A DNA stretch of 7,459 nucleotides from BS750m-G57 sp964392945 (GCA_964392945.1 CAYMSH010000320.1:1-7459); one strand, 5' to 3'; counted from the first letter of the stretch, positions 1 through 6,417 are shown. Notes: generated by a model not told the origin, from the letters alone. Translations and numbers: made by a program.

Positions 1-173
1 GACAAAAGGACATACCCGAAAGCTTCACGGCCCCCGACGATTTCTTCTTCTCGAACCGAATCACCCCCCTACTGCCCAGCGGTGATCCAAAACGCGCGAA
101 GCGAATGAAGGATCGCCAGGCCGGATACATAACCAAACAGGGCGTATGGACGCTGGGGTGGGGGGCGCAATAA
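1..173 (+). CDS. C-terminal end of an unrecognised protein (partial at window edge)
   Basis: An open frame (first full codon at 3) runs from the window edge to a TAA at 171-173 and gives 56 residues. The other two forward frames close earlier, at about 92 and 108. The peptide has an FFFSN stretch, a lysine/arginine-rich segment (PKRAKRMKDRQ) and an aromatic, beta-strand-like end (GVWTLGWGAQ). That composition looks like the edge of a secreted or enzyme beta-domain, but I recognise no family and assign no function. The 5' part lies outside the window. The assembly gap 40 bases downstream means its link to the genes on the right is not guaranteed. It is called coding because the frame stays open and ends cleanly before an A/T-rich spacer. 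Confidence 0.45.
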   Translation, partial: QKDIPESFTAPDDFFFSNRITPLLPSGDPKRAKRMKDRQAGYITKQGVWTLGWGAQ

Positions 174-212
174 AAAAATTAAACACGAGGTATTATATGT
201 CGGAAGGGTAAT

Positions 213-222
213 NNNNNNNNNN
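213..222. other. Assembly gap (10 Ns)
   Basis: Ten consecutive N bases mark a scaffold join of unknown true length. Synteny between the partial gene at 1-173 and everything from 223 onward should be treated as provisional. Confidence 0.98.
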
Positions 223-314
223 GGTTTGGGTCGCTGGGTTCAGCGCCTATTAAACATTACCCACCAGTCTTTATGTATCCCCATTTGCTTAATTTAAATG
301 AGGCTCTGACCCCA
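223..314. repeat. Hairpin-rich, probably repetitive sequence beside the assembly gap
   Basis: This non-coding stretch starts directly at the gap. It holds a small hairpin at 232-245 (stem CGCTG, loop GGTT, stem CAGCG) and a second imperfect hairpin at 279-303. It ends in a segment at 296-314 whose reverse strand contains GGGGTCAGAGCC. From memory, similar GGGGTCAGAGCC-type words occur next to REP-associated (IS200-like) transposases in environmental bacteria; that link is inference. Short-read assemblies usually break at repeats, which fits the adjacent Ns. No transposase fragment is visible. The remainder of 174-320 holds no gene. Confidence 0.3.
279..303 (-). terminator. Possible terminator hairpin after the DUF6868-like gene
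   Basis: Read on the minus strand, CCTCATTT pairs with AAATGGGG across a 9-nt loop, giving an 8-bp stem with one G-T wobble. It starts 17 bases past the stop codon of the gene at 321-563. There is no following T tract, so it is not a textbook intrinsic terminator. It could equally be part of a REP-like element. Confidence 0.3.
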
Positions 315-320
315 TATGCA

Positions 321-563
321 TCAGGCCACAATCAGCAGCGCCAGCCATGGGACAATGTTGAACACGAAGATGCAGAGTTTGAACAGTCCCATGCCGCCGT
401 AATGGATGGCGTCAAACCTCTCGACGGACATTTTGAACCACTTCGTGTGCATCTTGTAGATCCAGTCATGCGCGAGAATCATCATCACAAACCAGAGCAT
501 CAGCATGGCTATATTGATCAGCCCGCACACGCCCAGCCAGTTCCGAAGCATTTCGATTGTCAT
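321..563 (-). CDS. Small two-helix membrane protein, DUF6868-like
   Basis: The product is 80 residues long. Two hydrophobic segments, about residues 7-31 and 57-79, flank a polar loop of basic and aromatic residues (AHDWIYKMHTKWFKMS, then FDAIHYGGM). This length, two-helix layout and the AHDW...W(F)K(M/L)SVE.FDAIHY pattern match what I recall of the DUF6868 family, which has no known function. It is predicted to sit in the inner membrane with a short central loop. The start ATG (561-563) is supported by an AAGGAG Shine-Dalgarno at 571-576 with 7 nt spacing. The gene is divergent from the 77-aa gene at 688-921, about 124 bases apart. Existence is well supported; family assignment is from memory and function is unknown. 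Confidence 0.8.
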   Translation of the reverse strand: MTIEMLRNWLGVCGLINIAMLMLWFVMMILAHDWIYKMHTKWFKMSVERFDAIHYGGMGLFKLCIFVFNIVPWLALLIVA

Positions 564-660
564 TTTATTTCTCCTTAAATTAGCCTGTAAACCTAATTAA
601 CCTATCGGCTTATCGAACATTTGCGGTTCACATTCCCGCACACGTCCGACAGAAGCAATG

Positions 661-666
661 TATAAT
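661..666 (+). promoter_or_regulatory. Consensus -10 hexamer upstream of the 77-aa gene
   Basis: A perfect TATAAT lies 22 bases before the preferred start codon at 688. No TTGACA-like -35 is found at 15-19 bases upstream. Transcription from here would start near 672-674, just ahead of the GGAGAG ribosome-binding site, so the leader would be very short. Chance occurrence in A/T-containing sequence is possible. Confidence 0.3.
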
Positions 667-674
667 GCCTCGTC

Positions 675-680
675 GGAGAG
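675..680 (+). promoter_or_regulatory. Ribosome-binding site deciding the start of the 77-aa gene
   Basis: GGAGAG lies 7 bases before the ATG at 688-690 and only 1 base before the in-frame ATG at 682. The third in-frame ATG, at 658, lies upstream of it. Spacing therefore favours 688 as the start. Confidence 0.5.
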
Positions 681-687
681 TATGTGC

Positions 688-921
688 ATGCACGAGTATT
701 TTGATTACACCCAAGCGGCAAAAAAAGCCGGAGTCTCGCCAGAAGACCTGGCCCGGCTGAAGGAACACATAGAAAACATCTACCCCAGCCGAATGCTCCG
801 CGAAATGCACCTGTACAATATCTGCACGGATATTGGACACGGCCGGCTCACTGTCGAAAAAGCTCTCCAACCGCCCAGCGGCGAAATCCCGGACATCAAA
901 AACCTTCGCCTGGGCGGCTAG
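688..921 (+). CDS. Uncharacterised 77-residue protein
   Basis: The reading frame could begin at ATG 658, 682 or 688. I chose 688 because GGAGAG sits 7 bases ahead of it. The product begins MHEYFDYTQAAKKAG, a likely helical, soluble protein with no signal peptide or membrane segment. It includes SPEDLARLKEHIENIYP (residues 17-33) and LREMHLYNICTDIGHGR (37-53), followed by a proline-rich tail. Codon choice favours G/C at third positions (gtc, ctg, atc), as in the larger genes, which argues that it is real. The AAKKAGVSPEDLARL segment resembles part of a helix-turn-helix, but a second helix of that type is not obvious, so no DNA-binding role is claimed. It is convergent with the arabinofuranosidase gene, 33 bases away. 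Function unknown. Confidence 0.65.
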   Translation: MHEYFDYTQAAKKAGVSPEDLARLKEHIENIYPSRMLREMHLYNICTDIGHGRLTVEKALQPPSGEIPDIKNLRLGG

Positions 922-954
922 TCAAGCCCCCTGGCCCGCCGGCGGTGCGGCGTA

Positions 955-3300
955 TCATTCACCCTCTTGGCGCCGGACGGTTTTGCATCCGAAGAGGCGA
1001 GCTACGTGCTGGCCTTTGCGCGATTGGAATCGAACGCGAACTTTCTTCTTACCGGCCGTCAGCTTCTCGGGAATCGCGATGGTGATTTCGTGGAACTTGT
1101 CCTTGGCGAGATTTCCGATATTCACTGAGGCGATCTTCTTTCCCGACACGAGTATATCAAACTTGCGGACCCGATCGCCGCGCCAAGTGCACAGCAGGTC
1201 GATCGGCTTGTCGGGATCTACTTTCATGTCAAAGCTGAAGAATCCGCCGTCGCGTGCGTCGCGGAAGGGACGATCGAGATAGCGTCCCACGTACGAGGCC
1301 TTGGATGATTTGAGATTGTGATCACGTTCGGGCTGCATCTCGCCGATCCGCATATCGTCGCAGGTCCGTTTGCGAATATCCTCGAGTCGCTGCTTCTCTG
1401 CTGCGTACCGGGCCTGCTCTTTCTTCCAGCCGGACTTTGTGAACACGTCCATGTAAACGGTGTAGAGCGAATTGTACGTCCCGTAGTGCGGGGTCAGAGT
1501 TATGTCATACGGAACCGCCAGTCCCCTGGCCCGGAAGTCCAGAGCCCTGCCCCTAAGCGGCTTGAACCAGTCCAGCAGTTTGTCGGTTTCGGTTATCAGA
1601 ACCGGCATAGCCTCGCGCGTCTGCAGCGGCGCGCACAACAGGATCGGACCACAGAAAAACGCCACGCGATTGGGTTTGTCCGGCGTGGCCTGGTATCGCA
1701 GACTCATGGGCATAGTCGCTGTGACAACATCGCCGTCAGACCACTTTCGCCGCAGGGCCACGTACGAACCGGGCTTTCCCTTGACCCTGATCCGCTCGTC
1801 GTTGACTGTGACGAACATTCCCTGATCGGCCCATTTCGGGTAGCGAATCTTCATCGTCAGCGTCTTGGGTTCTTCGCAGGCAATCTTGAGAGTCACCTTG
1901 TCGGAGAACGGAAAATCGGTCTCCATCCGCACCTTCAAACCGCGATCCGAATCGCTCAACACCGACGGAACAAAGAGGTTCACATAAAGCGATTCATCGT
2001 CGCGCCAGTAGATCGACTCGCCGTACTTGGCGTGGTTTTCGATACCCGATCCGGTGCAGCACCAGAACGATCCGAACCGTGTGCCGAAGTTCTTCTTGGC
2101 CGGCATCGACAGGTAGTTCTTGTAGACCGTCATTCCGGTCTCCGGATTCTGCGACGAGAGAATATGGTTGTACAGCGCCGTCTCGAAGTAGTCGAAATAC
2201 TCCGGGGCCGGGCGCCATGAATACAGGAACCGCGTCAGGCGGAGCATGTTGTAGGTGTTGCACGTTTCGGTAGTGCAGCCGAGGCGGTCGGCGCGTTTGT
2301 CGGGGCGGCCGAAGTGTTCGTTGTCGCCATTGCCGCCATTTACGTACGTGTGGTGATCGATCACGGTGTCCCAGAAGAAATTCGATACGGTGTGATACTT
2401 CCGCTTGCCGGTCAGTTCATACAGGCGAGCGCATCCGAGCACCTTGGGAATCTGCGTATTGCCGTGCAGACCCGACAAAACGTCCTTCCTGCGCGACAGC
2501 GGCGTAAGAACCTTCTCGTGATAGATCCTCTCGGCCATGTCGAGATATCGTTTCTTGCCCGTCAGGCGATACAGGTCGGCGAACGATTCGTTTATCCCGC
2601 CCTGCTCGGCGTTGAGCATCTCCTGCATCTGTTTCTTTGAAAGCTCATCGAATACGCCGATCAGAAAATCGCCGAGATCCGACGAGATGTCGAGAGCCAG
2701 ATCCGTCTTGCAGAGCGTATAGGCGTCGTGCAGGCCGGCGAAGGTCTTGTGCAGATTATAGAGCGGGACCCAGCATCCGTTGAGATTGAACGCCTTTGCT
2801 CGAATGTCACCGGCCGCCAGTTCTTCGAATATCTCCCTGCCGCGCGGGAAGGCAAATACGAACCCGTCGCTATTGGCCTCCTGGCATTCGCGCAGCTCGG
2901 CCAGCACGTATTTAACACGCTCCAGGTGCTTCTTGCTGCCGGTCGATGCATAGTGCATCGCGCACGCCGAGAGATAGTGCCCCAGTGTATGTCCGGCGAT
3001 GGAATCCTTCTCCCATCCGCCGTAGATCTTTCCCTTGGGCTTCAGGCCGGCGAACTTGCGGAAGTTGTGCAGCAGGCGATCCGGCTCGAGTTCCAGCAGG
3101 TACTTTCCGTTCAGGTTCATCGCGTTCTTGAACGGACCGTCGAGCAGTCTGACATCGTGCAGGCTGTAGGCCCGTGCCTTGACAGGAACTTTCGCGGAGA
3201 CCTTTCCAGCGGTCCCTGTCATCGAGACACACGACGAATTGACCATACTCAACAGAACCATAACCGAGCCTCCCAAACACAATAACGCACATCGCAACAT
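955..3300 (-). CDS. Exported beta-L-arabinofuranosidase, GH127/GH146 (DUF1680 superfamily)
   Basis: The 781-residue product should release L-arabinofuranose from beta-linked arabinosides. Characterised relatives use a cysteine nucleophile held by zinc. The matching residues are present: E328 in GDNEHFG (acid/base), E345 and C347 in TTETCNTYN, and the C414-C415 pair in FWCCTGSG. These align in order and near-equal spacing with E322, E338, C340, C417 and C418 of Bifidobacterium HypBA1. An (alpha/alpha)6 catalytic domain covers about 45-430, with GLHGNTQIPK at 277-286 and INESFADLYRLTG at 236-248. Beta domains follow, and the C-terminal part (about 640-775) looks like the DUF6805 module of GH146 proteins, so GH146 is my preferred family. 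Residues 5-20 form a signal-peptide core. C24 lies in NSSC, a poor lipobox, so periplasmic release is as likely as lipoprotein anchoring. Start supported by GAGGTG at 3305-3310. Probably cotranscribed with the sulfatase upstream. Confidence 0.9.
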   Translation of the reverse strand: MLRCALLCLGGSVMVLLSMVNSSCVSMTGTAGKVSAKVPVKARAYSLHDVRLLDGPFKNAMNLNGKYLLELEPDRLLHNFRKFAGLKPKGKIYGGWEKDSIAGHTLGHYLSACAMHYASTGSKKHLERVKYVLAELRECQEANSDGFVFAFPRGREIFEELAAGDIRAKAFNLNGCWVPLYNLHKTFAGLHDAYTLCKTDLALDISSDLGDFLIGVFDELSKKQMQEMLNAEQGGINESFADLYRLTGKKRYLDMAERIYHEKVLTPLSRRKDVLSGLHGNTQIPKVLGCARLYELTGKRKYHTVSNFFWDTVIDHHTYVNGGNGDNEHFGRPDKRADRLGCTTETCNTYNMLRLTRFLYSWRPAPEYFDYFETALYNHILSSQNPETGMTVYKNYLSMPAKKNFGTRFGSFWCCTGSGIENHAKYGESIYWRDDESLYVNLFVPSVLSDSDRGLKVRMETDFPFSDKVTLKIACEEPKTLTMKIRYPKWADQGMFVTVNDERIRVKGKPGSYVALRRKWSDGDVVTATMPMSLRYQATPDKPNRVAFFCGPILLCAPLQTREAMPVLITETDKLLDWFKPLRGRALDFRARGLAVPYDITLTPHYGTYNSLYTVYMDVFTKSGWKKEQARYAAEKQRLEDIRKRTCDDMRIGEMQPERDHNLKSSKASYVGRYLDRPFRDARDGGFFSFDMKVDPDKPIDLLCTWRGDRVRKFDILVSGKKIASVNIGNLAKDKFHEITIAIPEKLTAGKKKVRVRFQSRKGQHVARLFGCKTVRRQEGE

Positions 3301-3453
3301 ACCGCACCTCGAGAATGCTGTTCAAACAGGCCGCCCAGCGCGACGATCGCGCGGCGCCTGCGTGAGAGTCTATCCAATCGCGCCAATCGAACAAGGCAAA
3401 AACCTGCAACCCGGAACTACCGGCCGCCGCGATCAGCGACGGTCTCTTCATTG
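3301..3453 (-). other. Spacer between sulfatase and arabinofuranosidase genes
   Basis: The 153-base spacer contains no convincing promoter or terminator. A GC-rich stem-loop is visible at 3338-3352 (GCGCGA, loop CGA, TCGCGC) without a T tract. An ATG at 3449-3451, just past the sulfatase stop, opens a 179-codon frame that runs into the arabinofuranosidase gene out of frame; its product looks arbitrary. The simplest reading is a long leader inside a two-gene operon. Confidence 0.35.
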
Positions 3454-4902
3454 TCAGGCTTTTAGTATCCGCGACAACTCGGCCACGACACTGGCATGCT
3501 CGGGGCGATCGACTACGTTCTCGTTTTCCTGCGAATCGGTTCGGTGATCGTACAGTTCTCTCGCCGCAAGCTCACCGGTCTCCCAATCGAACCACTCCAC
3601 ATAGCGGTATTCATCCGTCCGGATCGTGTAGCCCATGTAATCTCGCCCGTCAGGAGCTTGCCATATCCCCGAACGCAGGAACTGGCTGCGTGCGGCGGTT
3701 TTTCCATCACTTGACGGGTCTCGCATGATCCCAACGGCGCTGTCGCCTTCGGCATGACCCGGGACGTCCAGGCCCGCCAATTCGCACAGCGTCGGATAGA
3801 CGTCGATGAACTCGACAAACTGCGCGCATCTCGCCGGACTCACGCCGGGAGTACGAATGATAAGCGGCACGCGCGTGTCGGTCTCGAAGTTGGTCATCTT
3901 GCACCAACTGGCGTGTTCGCCGAGCTTCCACCCGTTGTCGCCCCAGAGCACGACTATCGTGTTGTCGTCGATCCCCAACTCCTCCAGGCGAGCCAGCAGC
4001 TTACCGACCTGAGTGTCAACGTACGTGACCGATGCGAGATAACCGTGCTTCAGCAGCCTCGCGTCGGCTTCGTTCAACTTGCCTTCCAGCGGATGCTTCG
4101 CGTCCCGCATGTCGGTGTAGCCGGTCAGTTCGCGGAGGTTGTTCATAGCCATCGGCGGGACGCCGGCGGGCGGATAATCATTCTCCGCCAGCGGAATTCT
4201 GTCGCGATCGTACATGTCCCAATATCGCTTGGGAACGTTGAAAGGCAGATGAGGACGGTAGTAACCCACGCCGAAGAAGAACGGTTCGGCCCGATCGGCC
4301 AGCTCGCCGAGTTTTTCGATCGCAACGTCGGTCTGGGCGCCGTCGTAGTACGCATTGTCCGCCACGTCCGGCGACTCGGTCGCACTGGCCTTGAGGTACC
4401 ACTGGCCGAACGGATCGATGTACCGCTCGCGGCGCCCGTCGGCCGTGATCTCAACTTTCTTCCGCTCGAGATACTCCGTATTGTCGTCGTCTCGATAGAC
4501 CGCATCCGGATCGTACGGGTAGCCCTCGATGCAAATTCGCGGCTCGGACCACGAAGGCGGATCGGGCAGATCGTTGTGATATATCTTCCCGATAGCTCCG
4601 CAGTGGTACCCGGCCTTCATGAAATGCTGCGGCAGCGTGACCGAATCGGGCGCCGTGTCACGAAAATGCGTCTGCAGATCCCACACGCTTATGCTGTCAG
4701 GCCGCCTGCCGGTCATCAAACTCGCACGCGACGGATTACAGACCCCCGACTGGCAGTAAGCCCGCGTAAAGCAGACCCCGCCCGCGGCCAGGCGATCGAT
4801 ATTCGGACTGATAACGTAGTCGGCGCCGTAGCAACCCAACTCCGGCCGCAAATCGTCAACAGCGATGAACAAAACGTTGGGCCTTTTACGCGAAGATGTC
4901 AT
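3454..4902 (-). CDS. S1-family sulfatase, iduronate-2-sulfatase-like
   Basis: The 482-residue enzyme should hydrolyse a sulfate ester on a carbohydrate. C55 in CNPSRASLMTGRRPD fits the C-x-P-S-R signature and would be converted to formylglycine; R59 supports it. Likely calcium ligands are D16 and D17 (AVDDLRPELGCYG) with D322 and N323 (LWGDNGWKLGEH). Other probable active-site residues are K106 and H109 (GKIYH), H218 (YRPHLPF), H330 and K335. The VDDLRPELGCYG, GRRPD and LGEH..WCK.TNFE signatures are those of iduronate-2-sulfatase-like sulfatases (SulfAtlas S1_7 type). The chain enters the first beta strand within ten residues and an in-frame TGA lies seven codons upstream of the ATG, so there is no signal peptide: it is predicted cytoplasmic, unlike most polysaccharide sulfatases. 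Only a weak ribosome-binding site precedes the ATG. Substrate is not determinable from sequence alone. It is the first gene of the minus-strand pair with the arabinofuranosidase. Confidence 0.94.
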   Translation of the reverse strand: MTSSRKRPNVLFIAVDDLRPELGCYGADYVISPNIDRLAAGGVCFTRAYCQSGVCNPSRASLMTGRRPDSISVWDLQTHFRDTAPDSVTLPQHFMKAGYHCGAIGKIYHNDLPDPPSWSEPRICIEGYPYDPDAVYRDDDNTEYLERKKVEITADGRRERYIDPFGQWYLKASATESPDVADNAYYDGAQTDVAIEKLGELADRAEPFFFGVGYYRPHLPFNVPKRYWDMYDRDRIPLAENDYPPAGVPPMAMNNLRELTGYTDMRDAKHPLEGKLNEADARLLKHGYLASVTYVDTQVGKLLARLEELGIDDNTIVVLWGDNGWKLGEHASWCKMTNFETDTRVPLIIRTPGVSPARCAQFVEFIDVYPTLCELAGLDVPGHAEGDSAVGIMRDPSSDGKTAARSQFLRSGIWQAPDGRDYMGYTIRTDEYRYVEWFDWETGELAARELYDHRTDSQENENVVDRPEHASVVAELSRILKA

Positions 4903-4917
4903 AGCTGAATACTCTGC

Positions 4918-4930
4918 TCAATATTATTGA
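4918..4930. promoter_or_regulatory. Short palindrome in the sulfatase leader, candidate operator
   Basis: TCAATA-T-TATTGA is a perfect 6+6 bp inverted repeat with a one-base centre. It lies between the predicted minus-strand -10 and the sulfatase start codon, where a bound repressor could block transcription. It is A/T-rich and short, so chance is possible. Confidence 0.28.
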
Positions 4931-4942
4931 TTTTGAAAGCAC

Positions 4943-4971
4943 ACAATATCCTGTAGTATTGGGATTCTCAA
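4943..4971 (-). promoter_or_regulatory. Predicted sigma70-type promoter for the sulfatase/arabinofuranosidase pair
   Basis: On the minus strand TTGAGA (4966-4971) and TATTGT (4943-4948) are separated by exactly 17 bases, matching 5/6 and 4/6 of the consensus. Transcription would start near 4936, giving a leader of about 34 bases. It lies in the 89-bp region shared with the divergent oxidoreductase gene. For the plus strand only a poor candidate is visible (TTGAAA at 4933, TAGTAT at 4954, 15-base spacing). Confidence 0.4.
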
Positions 4972-4978
4972 CAATCGA

Positions 4979-4983
4979 AAGGA
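4979..4983 (+). promoter_or_regulatory. Ribosome-binding site deciding the oxidoreductase start
   Basis: AAGGA ends 8 bases before the ATG at 4992. The frame also has an ATG at 4959, but it would put 11 residues ahead of the Tat motif, lacks an upstream Shine-Dalgarno and would place this site inside the gene. The start at 4992 is preferred. Confidence 0.7.
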
Positions 4984-4991
4984 TTACTGCA

Positions 4992-6347
4992 ATGACTAAC
5001 AGAACTCTCACCCGCCGATCGTTTCTGGCAGGCGCCTCCAGCGCCGCGATCACGACGGCCGCTTTGCCGATGTTCGTTCCGTCGTCGGTCTTCGGCGCCG
5101 ATGCTCCAAGTAACAAGCTCAACGTAGCCTGCATCGGAATGGGCGGCAGGATGATACGCAGCCTCGTTCGCAATCTCGACGCACGCAAGCAGAATATCGT
5201 CGCGGTCTGCGACGTAGACTCAACCCGTCTCGGCCGGAAGAATGCCAAGACATACAACGATTATCGCAAGCTGCTGGAAAACGCCAAGGACTTCGACGCA
5301 GTCGCAGTCGGCACGCCGGACCACTGGCATTCGAGGATCTGCACCGCTGCAATGCAGGCCGGAAAGCACGTGTTCTGCGAAAAACCGCTGACGCATACCG
5401 TAGCTGAAGCTCGCGCGCTGGGCGATCTGGCCCGAAAGTGCAAAGTCGTAACCCAGACCGGTAACCAAGGAAGCGCATCTACGAACTTCCGCCGGAGCGT
5501 CGAACTTATCCAGGCCGGCGTCTGCGGACAAATCAAAGAAGTTCACATCTGGCACCCGCCGCACGGTTGGCCCAGCGGAATTAACCGACCTGATGGCCAG
5601 GACAAGATCCCCGCAGGGCTGGACTGGGACTTCTGGGTCGGACCGTCTCCGATGCGCCCCTACAAGAGCGGAATATACCACCCGGCCAAATGGCGAGGCT
5701 GGTACGATTTTGGCGGCGGATCGATCGCGGACTTCTGCTGCCACTCGTTCTCGATGCCGGTCCGCGCGCTGGGGCTGGAGTATCCCGAGCGGATCGAAAT
5801 CTCCGGCAAGGGACTCGGCAAGGAGAGTTTCGCCACATCATGCACGGTGAAATTCCACTTCCCGGCAAAGGGCAAACGCGATGCGATGACAATAAACTTC
5901 TACACCGGCGGCGACATGCCTCCGCAAGAAGCGATGGCGGGAATGAAGGAAACGTTCAACGGGCCCGGGCGAACCGGGGCCCTGGTGATCGGCGAGAAGG
6001 CGACGATCCGGGCCGGGCTGTGGAACAACCAATGCTACCTGAAAATGAAGGACGACAAGAAGTTCCTCGGTGGGCTCAAGCACCCGGCCGGCAAGGATGT
6101 TCCGCAGTCACTACCGCGAACCAGCGGGTTGATGGAGGAATGGATCGACGCGTGCCTGGGTAAAGACGGCGTGAAGACATATTCGCCGTTCGAATTCGGC
6201 GCACACGTGACCGAGATCGGCTGCACAGGAATCGTCGCGCTGCGGATGCAGAAGAATATCGAATGGGACGGTAAGGCGATGAAGGTCAAAGGCGCCCCGG
6301 AAGCCGACGCGCTGATCAACCCGAAACCGCGAAAAGGCTGGGAGTAG
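4992..6347 (+). CDS. Tat-exported Gfo/Idh/MocA family oxidoreductase
   Basis: From ATG 4992 the product is 451 residues. It opens with a twin-arginine signal (TRRSFLAG, arginines 8 and 9), a hydrophobic stretch to about 34 and a likely cleavage after the VFGA segment, so it should be exported folded with its NAD(P) bound. A Rossmann domain starts at NKLNVACIGMGGRM (41-54), the acidic VCDVDSTRL (72-80) follows the second strand, and EKP (130-132) is the family's hallmark. The C-terminal domain carries GGGSIADFCCHSF (241-253), whose D247 and H251 match the D-x3-H catalytic pattern. Family members oxidise or epimerise sugars and inositols; some act as NAD-dependent glycosidases (GH109). Exported versions are abundant in planctomycetes. 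Substrate cannot be read from sequence. It is divergent from the sulfatase, suggesting a shared regulatory region and a shared sugar pathway. Confidence 0.93.
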   Translation: MTNRTLTRRSFLAGASSAAITTAALPMFVPSSVFGADAPSNKLNVACIGMGGRMIRSLVRNLDARKQNIVAVCDVDSTRLGRKNAKTYNDYRKLLENAKDFDAVAVGTPDHWHSRICTAAMQAGKHVFCEKPLTHTVAEARALGDLARKCKVVTQTGNQGSASTNFRRSVELIQAGVCGQIKEVHIWHPPHGWPSGINRPDGQDKIPAGLDWDFWVGPSPMRPYKSGIYHPAKWRGWYDFGGGSIADFCCHSFSMPVRALGLEYPERIEISGKGLGKESFATSCTVKFHFPAKGKRDAMTINFYTGGDMPPQEAMAGMKETFNGPGRTGALVIGEKATIRAGLWNNQCYLKMKDDKKFLGGLKHPAGKDVPQSLPRTSGLMEEWIDACLGKDGVKTYSPFEFGAHVTEIGCTGIVALRMQKNIEWDGKAMKVKGAPEADALINPKPRKGWE

Positions 6348-6417
6348 GCTTGGACGTTGGTCTGTGCCGTCAACTGACTGGCGTCGGCAAACAGCGCACC
6401 ATCATTCCACGTAACAT

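Noticed and set aside
197..211. ATG with an upstream GAGG just left of the gap
   Set aside because: It encodes only four residues before a stop; it could be the start of a gene damaged by an assembly error at the contig end, but that cannot be supported.
273..578. 101-codon + strand frame over the DUF6868-like gene
   Set aside because: It is histidine- and proline-rich, lacks a ribosome-binding site and is antisense to a well-supported membrane protein gene.
936..945. CCGCCGGCGG palindrome between the convergent 77-aa and arabinofuranosidase genes
   Set aside because: It is a self-complementary GC run without a usable loop or T tract, and such runs are expected by chance in GC-rich DNA.
1318..2220. 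A 300-codon open frame on the + strand inside the arabinofuranosidase gene
   Set aside because: It lies antisense to the conserved catalytic region whose motifs are unambiguous, and its own translation shows no recognisable domain.
2912..3451. A minus-strand frame starting 2 bases after the sulfatase stop and overlapping the arabinofuranosidase start
   Set aside because: The product is not signal-like or domain-like, and from 3300 on it reads the true gene out of frame; at most it is a translated leader.
3754..4908. A 384-codon open frame on the + strand opposite the sulfatase gene
   Set aside because: It mirrors almost the whole sulfatase, has no family-like motifs and a composition rich in R, V and Q; GC-biased codons of the sulfatase keep the antisense frame open.
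4959..4991. Earlier ATG for the oxidoreductase
   Set aside because: It would place 11 extra residues before the Tat motif and lacks an upstream ribosome-binding site, whereas ATG 4992 has AAGGA at 8 bases.
6348..6417. Possible bidirectional terminator between the oxidoreductase and methyltransferase genes
   Set aside because: Only a 5-bp stem (TGCCG at 6365-6369 with CGGCA at 6385-6389) with a 15-base loop and no T tract is seen.
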